Below, piece after piece: positions 23,408-35,563 of a DNA stretch of 64,000 bases (position 1 is the first letter of the stretch; each line of letters opens with the position of its first letter). The position numbers were made by a program, and so were the translations under genes. The stretch comes from Hansfordia pulvinata. Lineage: Eukaryota; Ascomycota; Sordariomycetes; Xylariales. The notes below the pieces were generated by a model. That model saw nothing but the letters and a program-made list of their open reading frames with translations, had not been told where the DNA came from and searched no databases. The DNA is taken from contig BJKQ01000011.1 of assembly GCA_006538405.1 (NCBI GenBank), forward strand, positions 1 to 64,000. The letters run 5' to 3'.

Positions 23408-24712
23408 GGCGGCGGTGGATGCGGGTGCTGTGGCTTGGAAAGGGGCGGACTTGGCTGCTCTGGCAGACGCGTGGTGTGGCAACGGAGCAATGGCTGCGTG
23501 CGATGTGCGGGGGCGGTTGTTGTGTGTGAAGCCGGGGATGTTTGGGGCTGTCGTTGAACTATGAGGGGCAAAAGGCGAGGGGCTATGAGGAGGGCGACAT
23601 ATTATAGGGCGCGGCGGGCCTACGGCGACGCGAAGGGGGACTCTGCGGGCCATGACGTCGGAGTTAAGAAGCGGCCCTGGTCGGCCGGCACCTAACGAAA
23701 GCAATGGAAATCTCCGTACGCGGCAGCGAGACCTTGTCGCTTCTTCTCAGCAGATTCATTCATTTCCACTCCATGCTTGAGGACGGAGGCTTTGTCCGTG
23801 TCGTAATCATGACCACAACCGCAAGTCTCACTTAGTACCAAGTAGAGTCCAGACTTCCATTGTAAGTGGTGTGCGGCTTATAGATCGGGTACTAGATTGG
23901 GGGCTTAAATCTCGATATCCGTAGACCGCCGAATAGTAGTAGTACGAGTACTCTACAAGATTCCGCTCGCGTCGCATGGGAATGCATCTCTCCCATCCGG
24001 CTTTGTCGTTCTGGGCTGTAATGCTTTTTTTCTCGGTAGACTCGCGACTGAGCCCGCGGGGCTCCATGTTGAAGGATGGTGGCCCCCAGACAACCTCAAA
24101 CGTGAACAGCCATGCCGAGTAGACGAGGTAGAGGTGATGGATGCGACGGCTCGATGACATCATGGAGCGATGGGGCTGTACGCGTAGGTAGCGGGGTTGT
24201 GTCACTGCAGCGTACCCCTCGTCACCTCCACTGATCCCGCCGTGCCCGCTTAGCTCTGGCGGGCTGCGCGCCTGGCAGACAGCAGGTAGCACCTAAAGAT
24301 GGCGCTGCCAGCGCTGTTCACCTCCCGTCCGGATCCATGATCCATCCACCCATCCATCGAATTCATCAACCCAAGATATGTAGAAACGAAATGCAGCGCG
24401 TGCTCACATATACATATGTTCGTTGCTGGCAAAAATTTCTCGTTACGAGTACTCTGTGAGGCACGACGGCCGTTGGAGGTCACATCGCGTCAATACTGAG
24501 CCAGGTATTCAAACCCGCTCACCTAACGGCCATTGTGGCCGGTCCAAAGGCCCACGCTTTACACGGTGACGTCCAACGGGAGCCATAGATCAATCCTAAT
24601 AACTCCCGACTCGTGAAAACCCCCAAACCACAAACGAGAACAAACGGGACGCGTGCCGCCCTCCCAACAGGATATGGACAGAATGCGATGAATGACGCCA
24701 CGGACGCCCTCC
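23408..24712. other. Intergenic between two minus-strand genes
   Basis: No supported gene. The minus-strand frame 23828-24292 has no recognisable domain and unusual codon content, so I leave it out. Two exact copies of the word TACGAGTA occur (23943, 24444), see findings. The part nearest 24712 should hold the 3' end of the Nudix transcript. Confidence 0.5.
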
Positions 24713-25573
24713 TCACAGCCCGTTCTTTTCCCAGTCCGTTCTGGACATGCTGCTCAAGTAGGCAAACGTCACTTGCACCACTGCCGCCCGTCTCGTTAGC
24801 TATCGGCTTGATCCGTGTCTGCATTCGTGGAATGGTCCTCTTACTGTACTTCTCGTCGTCGAGCTTCAGCCTCTTCAGGGCTTCGTCCTCGGCCAGCCAG
24901 AACGTCGTGAGCTTTTCCCGGTCCTCCAGCGTCATCAACAACTCGTTGCGCTCGATCCCATCTTTCGGCATGGCTGCAAACCAATGAATATTCCTCCACT
25001 GCACTCTCCGCCGTCAGCTCGAGACATTCCTCCTCGTCCACGCAGTCACCTCTTATAGGATTCAGAACGCTCACTTACGGCTCCTGTGGCTGGGTCCGGG
25101 TACTCGCTCACCCCAATGCTCTCGTTGCTCAGCCCTTCCACCAGCCCGGTACTGCGGTCTTCCGGCCCATAGTCGTCCGCGGGCTCGCCGCGTCGCTCGG
25201 CCTCGCACGGCGTCGCTCTCGACGAGAACCTGAGCAGCAGCGGCTTCACCCGCACCCCGGACTCTTCCGTGGTCTCTCTCAACGCGGCCTCCAGGTAGCC
25301 CTCGGACACCGCCTTTCGACCCTTGGGCAGCTGGAAGATCTCCATGGCCGAGTTGTACAGCACCAAAACCTTGGGGCGGCTCGAATCGGCTCGGTGCACC
25401 GTCACCGTCCCGCAGCTGATCATGATCTCGTCTGACCTGTGATAGCGGCCGAGGGCCTTGATCATCTGCCAGACACTGTCGTCCTTCCAGTCCACATCGT
25501 GGGACCCGTCGGTCCGGCTCCAGATCTCTCGCGTGGCGAGGTCTTGGAAACGCCGTGCCACCCCAGATGCCAT
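24713..25573 (-). CDS. Nudix hydrolase domain protein
   Basis: Three exons: 25079-25573, 24845-24998, 24713-24780. Intron 1 (24999-25078) is GTAAGT...TGCAG; intron 2 (24781-24844) is GTAAGA...CTAAC...GGCAG. Together they give a 238-residue protein. The Nudix box is complete at residues 85-107: G85, E91, R99-E100, E103-E104, G106 (GX5EX7REXXEEXG), with Thr rather than Ile/Leu/Val at the hydrophobic position after RE. Glutamates 100, 103 and 104 would bind the metal that drives diphosphate hydrolysis. The substrate cannot be told from sequence; the weak start region and DWK...SDEIMISCG layout match fungal diadenosine/diphosphoinositol-phosphohydrolase-like Nudix proteins. Exon 3 is short and assigned from splice signals; the uninterrupted alternative reading extends to 24519 and looks non-coding. 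Confidence 0.85.
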
Positions 25574-28050
25574 GGCTTTCCGGTTCTGCAGAAGAGAAGC
25601 AGATTGAGACGAGTTGACGATGCCTTTTGATCCGCGAAGGGTGTCAAAGCTTCAAACGCATCCCGGGATTCCCGTAGTCGTTGCGAATGGTGGTTTGAGC
25701 AGCGTCAAGATCCAGTGGTCCTGTTCGTCGGCTTGAGAAGCATGGATTGCCACGCGAGCGATACCTGACTCGCCAGCTTCGTTGCCACGCGGTTTATATA
25801 CGGCTAACCCTCTCCGTCGCTGAATCCTCTTCACCGGTCTCGACTATTGTGAGAGATACTAGCTCGTTGCAGCCGGGGGCCCTGCCCGGTCTGGGATGCG
25901 ACGAACGCTGCCCTCCGGTCAACGTGGCTGGTGAGGATATTGGGTATGCAGCTCAGCCTCGCTCGTCCTCATTCTCCTATCCGTCCCATAAGGCATGCAT
26001 GATGGGTAGATCCCACCACATCACTAGACGACAAACGACAAATAGAAAGAGCCCAGAGACCCTGATGCCAGAGCGATGAGACTGGCGTGTTCCTGGAACA
26101 GAGTGGGTCGACCAAGACTGCCCTCTAAGACGAATGGGATTTTCCACAATACTGTCAGATTCAGCCTCCTCCCGGAGACTCCGAGCCATGGCATGACTCG
26201 CGATTGTTCATGGCCATTGCGGGGAGAGCAGCAGGTGGAAGACCCTCATGCCAAATGGTAAGAGCCACGTCCGGTGGATCTGTCGTTGTGACCCGGCATG
26301 CGAGCTGGGACAATGTGCTCCGCCGCCGGGCCTCGTTTACGTAGACTCTCGACCTCCCGCATCTCAGGCACCGAGAAAAAGCAACCTGGCAAGGGTGTTG
26401 GGGCAATCTCCATATTCACGTGTAGGAACAGGCGAAGAATGCTGCACGGTCCCTGTCTGTCTGGGTCCCGAATCAGCTGTCAACCCTCGAGCAGGGCGGG
26501 CCTGTTCGTCCTGGGACTCGGCCATGCCTCCGTCCGGGGCTGACCTATCGCGGGACGCCCCGGAGTATTCGAGTCGCTCCAATGCAGGCCGCATGGCCGC
26601 CCGTGCGGGTGATCGGCCTCCTCTCTGGAAGACGCCGCATAAGCCCGTGTACAAGGCCCAAGGACACGGGTCAACGCTGTCTTGGTATCTCCCAGGCGAG
26701 CAATGATAGCCAGTCGGGGAGTCGGGGGGCGGGCCGCAGCTGCAGCCCGGGAGAGGGTCAGAGAGTGTTTTGCTGACGATACCTTCCCTTTCATCTCACC
26801 TGTGCTCAGCACGACGCTGTTCCAAACAGCGAAACGTTTTTGAGATTTTGAGGCCTTCTACTCGTATCTCTTCTGCTGAAATTACCGGGCACGTCTCTGC
26901 ATGCGGCTACTCGTAGCAACTGAAATCACAGCCCTTGGGCCGACCGAGCGCTCCATATGACCATATCAAGCGCAAGTCGTCTCCCTTGTCTCAGCTATTG
27001 TTCGCTCGGCGGTTCGACGCGCTCAGCCGTGAGCGAGCCCAGGGGCACTCCCGCCCTTTGTCTCAGAACGCTCTCGCCTCCGCGCGAGAAGTGGCAACTA
27101 TCGCATTGCCGCTTCGAGTTATTCGTCAAGACTCGGGTGGTGATGGGGGCGGACGCTGGATTCTGTCTTGGTATAATCATGGCGCACGAACCGATCAAGC
27201 CTTCGGGACAGAGAGGATCGTTTGAGTCTGAGGAGTCGTGGAGGTCTGGCGGGAAAGGGCTTGGCCGGCTCGGAGGTTGTTTGCTTAGAGAAGTGATCTT
27301 CTCGTGGATGACTTCTTCGAGAAGCTGCGAATCACCAGTCTGGCTGCTGCGCTGGAGGACAGAAGTCAAGGATGGCACGCAAGACGCCCTCTACGATGTG
27401 GGAGACCCCTGGCGGATACCGACACAGCACGCATATTGCGTGCAATATTCGCAGACGTCGCTATGATGCATTGCAACTTCTTACCCGCGCCTCTCGGAGC
27501 AGACAGAAAGGTGGATGAAGCTCAGAGGCACTCCGCGAGCCTGGGTGAGTTAGTGTGCGCTGACGAAGGTGGCGGTTCGGAGGGGGGAATTTCTTATGAC
27601 TACCGGTAAAACTCGGGGTCAGGCAACTCTCCGCGCACGACGGTGACCCTCGCGCAGTGTCCGCGATGGATTCTGCAGCCTCGGCCCCACGGAAGCGTAC
27701 ATCCCATCACAGACGGAGCTCTACTCGAGACAACGTGAAAGGACATCCGGAGCTTCTCGTCGTTCGCATCCACTGCGGGGCACACACCCTCGTTACATTC
27801 TACATGTATATTACACTATTGAACAAGACGTGCCCTGGCACCGTCTCCATCATATAAACCACAGGTGCACTTTTTTGGTATCGTCGTTGGCACGTCCACC
27901 GATGCAACGCACATGGTGAGATGTGGTGGACGGCCTGGGCCTCGGGGCACCTCGCTCCCTCTTGATCTTTAGTCCCCCATCTTCGATGCTGTTCCATGCG
28001 ACCGAACATACTCGTGGCTTGAATATCGCTTTCCGATTGTCTGTTTTTTT
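25574..28050. other. Intergenic, 2.5 kb, no supported gene
   Basis: Many short overlapping frames on both strands, none with a domain, consistent codon use or splice signals I can defend. Two copies of TACTCGTA (26859 and 26908) lie 49 bases apart. The 5' flank of the Nudix gene is at the left, the 3' flank of ATP12 at the right. Confidence 0.5.
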
Positions 28051-29298
28051 TTACCTCATTCCCGTACCGCTCACGAGCAGGACAACGCTGCCGAGTTGGC
28101 GGCGCAGATCCTCCTTCTCGACGTCGTGCGTGTCCTCAACCTCGCCCCAGCGACCCGTTTGCCAGTCGACCTCGATGGAGGACAGCCTGGCGGCCTCCTC
28201 GACGCCGAACTTGGAGGGCCGCTCCTGCTCTCCGGCGGCGGCGTCCTCCTCGGGCCGCGGGAAGGCCTCGCTCCACTCGACCACCAGCCGGACGGCGCCC
28301 AGCAAGCTCTTGCCGGCCAGCACGGCGCGCTCGAGACCGGCCAGCTCCCAGTAGCCCAGGCCGGCGACCCAGGCCTCGACGGCGCGGCGCGCCTCGGGCT
28401 TCTGGCCCCGGGGCATGATGCTGTCCGAGTCGAGCACGGGCTCGATCTCGACGCCGGGCCAGACGCGGGCGCCCAGGTAGGCGAGGACGCGGTTGGCGGC
28501 GCGGCTCTGCGTCTCGCGCAGGGTCAGGCCGTCGGGGCCGGGGCTGTCGTCGGCCTTGGGCTCGGGCGCCCAGCACAGCAGGGAGTCGGTGTCGAGGTAG
28601 CGCAGGACGGTGCGGGTGATGGAGGAGCGGATGCTCTCGTCGAGCCCGGCGGGGTCGTCGCTCTTGCTGGCAGCGGCGCCGGCGCCCGCCGCCCGCGCGG
28701 CGTCGTCGTCGCGGATATCGAGGGCGCGGCAGACCGTGCTGGTCAGCGGGATCAGGTGGCTCTTGGTGGCCTGCTGGACGGTCAGCAGCGAGTCCCACTC
28801 GTGGGCGAGGGCGGCGGCCAGTAGGGGCTTGGAGGCAGGCACGCGGACGGCCTCGTCCTTGTTGTTGGGCCGCCGCAGGGGCCGGCTGTCGAGGTGCACC
28901 TCCCACGCGGCGGCGGTGCCGTCGTCAGCCTTGACCTCGCGCACGTGCACCTCCTTCCAGAAGCGCTTGCTCAGGAGCTCGCCGGTCCGGTCCTTGCGCG
29001 CCGCCGCGCGCGAGATGGTGGCGGCGCGCTCGGCGTCGCGGGCGTCCTGGGCCTGCTGCAGCAGGTCGGCCTTGGCCTGCTTGCTGCTGCTGCGGGCGGC
29101 GCCGGCGTCGGGGATGGGCTGCGGGGGCGCCGGGGGAGGTCCGGCGCCGGAGCCGCGGCTCGGGGTGACGGTGGCCGGGGCCGCGGGCGTGTGGTGGATG
29201 GCGCGCCGGGGGCGGGCCAGGCGGCTCGCGACGGTGGCGGGCGTGCGGCCGGTCGCGCCCGCCAGGCGGCTCAGGGCAATGCGCGTCGACGGCTGCAT
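28051..29298 (-). CDS. ATP12: ATP12: mitochondrial F1-ATPase alpha-subunit assembly chaperone
   Basis: Matrix chaperone that binds the F1 alpha subunit before assembly (ATP12 family, PF07542). Single exon of 415 residues. The ATG at 29298 starts a basic presequence (MQPSTRIALSRLAG... RARxAIHHTPA) followed by a variable Pro/Ala/Gly-rich linker, then the conserved core: KRFWKEVHVRE, VHLDSRPLRRPNNK, ALAHEWDSL, LIPLTSTVCRALDI, VLRYLDTDSLLCWAPE, and a C half with VEPVLDSDSIMP-like and LGYWELAGLERAVLAGKSLL blocks. An upstream ATG in the same frame (29565) would add an unlikely hydrophobic tail. Ala/Gly-rich insertions make it longer than the yeast protein (325 residues). Very high third-position GC produces long antisense frames here that are not genes. 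Confidence 0.93.
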   Translation of the reverse strand: MQPSTRIALSRLAGATGRTPATVASRLARPRRAIHHTPAAPATVTPSRGSGAGPPPAPPQPIPDAGAARSSSKQAKADLLQQAQDARDAERAATISRAAARKDRTGELLSKRFWKEVHVREVKADDGTAAAWEVHLDSRPLRRPNNKDEAVRVPASKPLLAAALAHEWDSLLTVQQATKSHLIPLTSTVCRALDIRDDDAARAAGAGAAASKSDDPAGLDESIRSSITRTVLRYLDTDSLLCWAPEPKADDSPGPDGLTLRETQSRAANRVLAYLGARVWPGVEIEPVLDSDSIMPRGQKPEARRAVEAWVAGLGYWELAGLERAVLAGKSLLGAVRLVVEWSEAFPRPEEDAAAGEQERPSKFGVEEAARLSSIEVDWQTGRWGEVEDTHDVEKEDLRRQLGSVVLLVSGTGMR

Positions 29299-30085
29299 GG
29301 TGTGTCGGGTGGGAATGGAGGAGCCGCTCCGGTGGTGGGTTGGGAGGGGGGAAGCTGGGCGCGGCGGGCGGGTGAGAGAATGGGCGGATCTGAAGGTTGC
29401 AGGCTGGCTGGAGGCGAGGGCAAGCAGTCCAATCGTGACGCTCCGAGAGAGGCCGGGCCGATAAGATAAGGTACGTAAAATCGCAGGTGAGGTCAATTCA
29501 CCAGACGGCGAATACCCCGAAAGCCCGAATATGCCTCTAAGCAGTCCACCAGCTCCGGCCACCAATCAGGGCATCGCAGGGACAAGGTAGGGCCCACCCT
29601 GCTGGGCCTGCCAGAGCCGCCTCCAAGGGGACCACTTACACGATCATTGAGCTTTGTTATTACCGCGCCTCGACTTGGGGTCTTGGATGGATCAGGGCTT
29701 TGTTGATAGACAGTTCAAGTTCTTCTCTGTGAGTCACGTGGCTTCGTCTTCCCTTCCAAGATGCCTGTAGCTAATCGGAAGCTGTTTGCACCTTCGTACT
29801 CGTACCGTACTGCAGTTGTCTGCAATTCTTAACTGCCGCGATTCGCGGACGGAAATGGCGTATGGATCAGTCCTCTTGACTTACAGCGGCGTCTTCAAAT
29901 GCGCCTACGGCCATTCCAGCAGTCCGACCATCTCATATCACAGTGTTTGTTGTCTAGCAAGTTGGGTTCAGTTCAATTGTGCGTCCAGGGAGTTCGAAGT
30001 GCGACCCCGAGACCGCCACACACCATCACGAGGTGCGTCCCACCGTCCACCATAGAGACATACACATTCTAGGCCAGTTTCTTCC
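29299..30085. other. Intergenic between ATP12 promoter and 5S rRNA gene
   Basis: Contains the ATP12 promoter (minus strand). One exact TACTCGTA at 29797. No protein gene supported. Confidence 0.5.
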
Positions 30086-30205
30086 ACATACGACCATACC
30101 ATCTGGAAAACTCGGGATCCCGTCCGCTCTCCCATAGATAAACCAGATAGGGCCAGGTTAGTAGTCGGGTCGGTGACGACCGGCGAACCCCTGGTGTTGT
30201 ATGCT
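30086..30205 (+). rRNA. 5S rRNA: 5S ribosomal RNA gene (dispersed single copy)
   Basis: Starts ACATACGACCATA and ends GTGTTGTATGCT, the two ends pairing as helix I. Internal hallmarks follow in order: CCATCTGG pairing with CCAGATAGG (helix II/III arm), GGGATCCCGTCCGCTCTCCC, GTTAGTAGTCGGGTCGGTGACGACC across boxes of the internal Pol III promoter, and CGAACCCC. Length ~119-120 nt is right. It is followed by TTTT at 30205-30208 and again at 30211-30214 as Pol III stop. Filamentous ascomycetes scatter 5S genes singly outside the rDNA. The arm sequence differs from the major Neurospora alpha type but with compensating pairs, so I read it as a functional variant rather than a pseudogene. Confidence 0.9.
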
Positions 30206-33200
30206 TTTGCTTTTGACCGACAGGCCGGATCAGTCGCAGCTGATTGGTCCCGTCCGCTGGTTTCGATTCTGGCTCAGCGATACAAGCCGGCGTGGGCAGC
30301 CCCGAAGCCGAGGTTAGACAAATGAAACCGGCCAGATAAGCCTCCTCGAGATGGCCACCCACTCGTACGAATATACACGTGTCCGAACGAAGTCCCAGCT
30401 GTGGTATAGACTGTCACGCGGAATCTGTAGATCAGCTATGCGATCATCTGGACGAGGGATATCCTGAAGAGCCCAAGATGGTAGACTCATTCACCAAACA
30501 ATGGCGGCGATGAGGGCTGATTGTCAGCTCCGGTCCCTTCTCAGATGCCGCAAGACGCATGCTTACTGAGTTTCAAGTCGGTCTGGCCCGTGACAGAATC
30601 AAGAAGTAGTCACGCGTCCCGCCAAGAGCAGCGCGAATCTTTACTTTGCATTCAAATGGTCTCTATCTCACTACTTGGACAGTTCGAGCACAGCTGAAGA
30701 ATTGGATTGGGATGACGTATCGTTGGTACAAGTGCACGCCTGGCGACGCGTGTTGTACGAAAAGCTCTGGCCGTGTTCGGCGTAATCCCGGGCACAACGC
30801 AGCACAGGCTTATCGGGCGCTGCCATTCGAAAGAGAACATACCGACGTATGTTGGAGGGGGGTTCATCGTGCCAGCGACAACAGTGACGCCACAACGCGC
30901 CCCATGGTGCCTTTCACCCTCGGCATACAAGAGACTGTCATGGTATCCTGAACTTTTCAAATGAACCAAAATGCGACGGAACGGGCAGCCCTATTGAAGG
31001 GCCTGTGGAGTCGGTCCCGAGGGTCGAGTACCGGCGAATCAGCATCCCGCCCACCGAGACGGTAGCCTGCGGACTTGCCGAAGCTCGAAGTCACACAGCA
31101 GTCTTTCCGCTCCCTTGTCGACCCCAACAGGCGTGCACTCCTCCGGGTTGCCACGAACGGACGCAAATGGCGCGTGGGATGCCCGGGTGCCGTGCCAACG
31201 GCGCACATGCCGATGTTGAAGTAACAAGTGTCGTCGACCCTGGCTGGAGACCCTTCCAGATTTCCGGAATTCCGTGCAGTAGTGAGTTCCGAGCACGCCG
31301 AAACCTTTGCAAATACGAAACATTTGCTGCATCGGGCTCGACAGAGAGCTTGAGTGTTGATGGAATTTGCATAACGATGATTACCTCTCCTGGAACATGC
31401 GTATAAGCCTCGCTTGATGCATCAGGGCTTTGCTGTCTTCTTCCAACTCAGACCATGTGAAGCTGGCGAATTGGCGCTGCGCCATGGATACCGCCACCGC
31501 TCACGTATCCAAAAGATATCATGTTCACATCGGTCGGGTAGACGGGGTGTTTGGCGTACAGGACAATCTGCGGCTTCGGACCGGGAAATGCTCTGTGTAC
31601 CCGCAGCTACTTGGGCGTGGCTGACAGATGACAGCGGTTAGGTGAAAGATCCGAGGCGGGACGGGTTCATCTGTGGTATCACCAACTGTTTCTACAGTGG
31701 CCTGAGTCTGCTGTTCTTCGACACAGCTTGAGATAAAGATGCGGTAGGGATCTACATTGCGTACTGTCAGGTGGTAAGATATGACTGAGAGCGGCAGCAG
31801 GAATTGCGCGCTATCTGGCCAGGGAAAGGGCGGTATCAAGGCTGGTGTTGGAGGCTGACTGCCCCCAAGTCTCCAGAGCGGCGACGTAAGGCTGAGTACT
31901 CGGTATTGACGAATTGGACTGGCGCAGACAGACTTGGGAGCATTGGCTGCCAGTACGGCCCCTGGTCCTGACTCGCCGCATCCGGCCACAAAGGAGGGTC
32001 GCACAATGGCCTCAACGTCTCTGAAGGCTGGGCGGGTGACCAGCGACGTTCTCGTGTTTGATAGTCAAGTCGCGCAAAGCCGGTCTCACCACAGAGGCAG
32101 CTCGGGCAATGCGTCCATGCGACGCAGCGAAGGACAAACGGCAGCCGTACCCGCAACTGAAGGATGAGCTGCTGGCTGATGAAATGTCTTGCATGGGGGG
32201 GCTGAAGCAAGTCTAGCTCTGCCCGGCAGTCTCTACGGAGTAGGAAAGCAGCGTGTCAGTGCCAGTGCAACAAGAGAAGAACTGCGCAGAACATCATGAG
32301 ACTGGTGACTCTGGGCTGCGAAAGTGGATACGAGACCGGCGTGGGGATTACCCCGGATCCCAAGTACCAGTAGAGGGGTACGGGGATCGCTGGGCGCCTG
32401 GCCAGAGTCGCCAGACCGTCGCGTCGAGCTTTGGAAAGAAGAAGAGGCCGGGGCTGGTTCTGTTTGGCGGGAGGGATCCCGCCGATCGTCGACGTCAAGC
32501 CTACCTAAATCACTTCGGGATGGCCGTGGGCTCTAAATCACGACTTGGAAGATGTCGGTGTGCCACAGGTCCCGTTGAGGGGTCCGCACGTGTATCGGCA
32601 AACAAAGGTCACGGAGGCGGCCGAGGCCATCGCTTGGACGATATGGAAGAGACCGGAGGCGGTCACCGGTGGGCGGCCAATCGGGGCTGATGCGCCCAAT
32701 GCGGCTGGTCGAGGAGCATAGTGCACACAATAGACCAGGCCGCCAGGCGCACCTTCCATGTGGGTTGCATGCCCCCATCCCCTTCGGGCGGTGGGCGGCG
32801 ACTGCCAGAGCCTCGACCGGGACGGTGGGGAAGCTCCAGCTGTGATGGCGGTAGGGTCCATATCGCCATGCAGGCAGGTACCCCCCAGGGGCCGGGGGGC
32901 ACATCCGGTACATGCCCGTGATAGGCGGTACTGGTCCACATGACACGTTTGAGATGAGCCCATGCCCTCAGATCCCGCCTGTAGCGCAAGGCGGACTTAG
33001 CCCTGATGAGCAGAGCAGTGTTGCTTGCTCCTCGTCCATGGAAGTTTGTTGTAATGCGATTACTTTAGGGATGTGCGTATGATCAAGTTCCGGCTGCCGA
33101 ATCGGTCGTGCAAACGTCCAATACGGATGATATCACCCAAGGTGCCTCAGGTATTGGAATGCCTTTTTCAAGGCATGTCACATGCATGTACCGTATATCG

Positions 33201-35563
33201 TAGATACCTACCTACCTAATGTACCGAAAGTTGCGGGCACATCGCAAGGTACGAGTTGTGCGGGCGGGTGCGGTCTGGGTCTTGTCGTCCATCTACTCGT
33301 ACGAGTACCCAGTGCAGCGCAAAGTTGCCCACATGCATCCATGATGTTGGCACTGATCGGGAGGCCACCAGCCAGGCAACCGTGGCACCTGTTCTTGATG
33401 GGTCTGAAATTGTGGCCCATACCCGTTCAGTGGCGACGGCATTTGTCCAAGCGACACCACCGGATACGCTGTGACACGCGTAACGCGGCCTCAAGTTGAC
33501 GGCTAAACCGGGACTTGCGGCCCACACCCGTGAGGCCGCGGGAGCAGCCAGAGGGAGGAACCACACCTTCGAAGGCTACCTCATCACCTATCATTGTCCA
33601 TGGATCCATGTAGCGTGAGTGTACCCGTACTAGCAGCCGGCCCCCTCTAGTTACCCACGCGAAACCACACCGTTTGCCAGTTTCCCGTGCCAGACGTGGC
33701 AGGTGCGGCGCCGATAAAGGCGTCGGGTCCGTACTCGCAGATGCTTTCAACTTCTCCAGATTCGCCTGCCACTCGATGTTGGCTTTTGCTTTTTTTTCTC
33801 CTTTCCACACCGTCAGCGGTTCCGGATCATCCCCCCTCCATCCGACTCTTCCATTCAGCATTGGGATATCTACCTACACTCGTACTTGACGCCATCCTTG
33901 ACGTTGCCCTGTGGCGCCTTCGACAGTCCCAACTGCCCGTGTCATCGCTCCTCGCCTGCCGTGCCCGCTTGCCCCTGCGCGGATCCGCTCACTAAATACC
34001 TTACGGAGTACCCTAATAACTTGCCTGGCCCAGGTCCCGGTCCTTGTCCAGGCCCAGCCCGGCCCATCAGTTCAACGTCGCCTGCCACGCCGCCTCCCTC
34101 TCTTCCTCGCCCTGTCTCGTCTCGTCCGGCCTCGTCTCGTCTCGTTTCACACATGGCCAGCTGACTTGGTCCCCTGCCTGCCTTGACGAGCCGGATTTGA
34201 TCTAACGAGTGGCACATAACCATGCGAACCAAGCAGTGACTCGCCTGTCCTCTCCCGTTACCGCCTCTCTGCGCCTTGCCGTCCCCCGCCGCGCCACCCT
34301 CGCATCCCCATTGGATCATCGCCTCGCCATTGACCAAACAAGGTTACAGCAACGAATACAAACACGCCCGTCCAACCCCGGCCCGCCCACCTGCTCATCT
34401 GACGCTCCCGTCCAGCCTCCTACCGCTAACCTCGTACACCCTACCTGGGCTTATCACCTAATCGCCTCCGTCGCTCTTATGCCATTCGCTCAACTCACCA
34501 CTCGCCCCTATAATTCGTCCTCATCGTGGTCCCCTTCTCCAGTCGCACCCACTTTCGCTCCATCACCGCCATTCTCGCCCTCCATCTCCGTCTGACCACT
34601 GCACGACAACCCCGCGGCCCTCGACATTTGACCGGCCAGCACCCGCACCCGTCATATCACTCGCCGCTTGCAAGTCGCCTTCACGTTGGAGCGCCAGTAG
34701 CCCAGTCTTTGTTCCTGGGTCCCTGGCTGCCGGGCCGCAAGCATCACATGGTGCGATTTCCGATTTCCGGATCAAAATTGTTACATGGGCGTTGGGAGAT
34801 TCGGTCGCCACAGATCGCATCGCCCGGACTGGCGTGGGTGAGTGGCTCTTGATCCCAAGTTTTTGCACTCTGTTCAGGACTGCACCGATAATTGGCTGCG
34901 GACGGCCATGATTTGATCAGCTTGAGTCGATAGGTAGGCCACTCGCGCCCCGCCTTGAGGCTGTTCTGATTCTTACCCGCCAGCTTAGCTTGCCACCACC
35001 GAATTGTCAGACTGTGCGCTGTTGTGGAGACCTGGCTACCGAGTCCGCCGCAGCCGGTTATTCTCGAGCAAGTTTGCAAAATCATTATCCTTCCAGCGGT
35101 CCAAAGCAAGGGCTTCCCTTTACGCGCCGCGACTCCACAGCTGTCATCTCCCTTGGGACTCCATTCTCCGCCTCCACCCCGTTCTTCTGGTCCCTGTCGT
35201 CCTCCGGCACGGTGATCCGAACGGCTCCTCCGGCAATTCGAAGGCGTCTACGGGTCCGCCCTCTTCATCTTCTCCGCATCACTTGTCTGACCCTCGCGCG
35301 GTTGTTTGGCCTGGCTATTTCGGCCTCGCGACGGGCCCTTCCACAGGCCAAGCGCGCTCGGGGTGCTTACCAAATCGGAGGGTCGCCTGCGAGGACACTG
35401 CGATTTGAGGGTGCCAACTTCCCAGAGCGCTATCCGACATAGCCAACGTCAGACATGAGGCGCAGCTCCTGTCCAGGATACGATCGCGTTACAGTCAACC
35501 CGTGAGCAGCCGCTGATAAAGGCTTGGTTGTCTGCAGAGGGTCATCGACGCTGGTAGCTCGCG
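30206..35563. other. 5.4-kb gene-poor region; right part pyrimidine-rich leader
   Basis: No protein gene I can support on either strand. Between about 33,700 and 35,300 the plus strand becomes C/T-rich with TCTCGTC-type repeats (e.g. 34,110-34,150), typical of the promoter and long 5' UTR of a fungal regulatory gene, here the AreA-like gene that starts at 35564. TACTCGTA/TACGAGTA overlap head to tail at 33294-33307, making a palindrome. Tandem TACC units near 33,205-33,225. Confidence 0.5.

Noticed and set aside
23828..24292. 154-codon minus-strand frame
   Set aside because: No domain or signal; sequence contains repeated TAC/GTA words of the intergenic type.
28096..29469. Long plus-strand frames opposite ATP12
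   Set aside because: Ala/Gly/Arg-rich GC-bias shadows; ATP12 on the minus strand is unmistakable.
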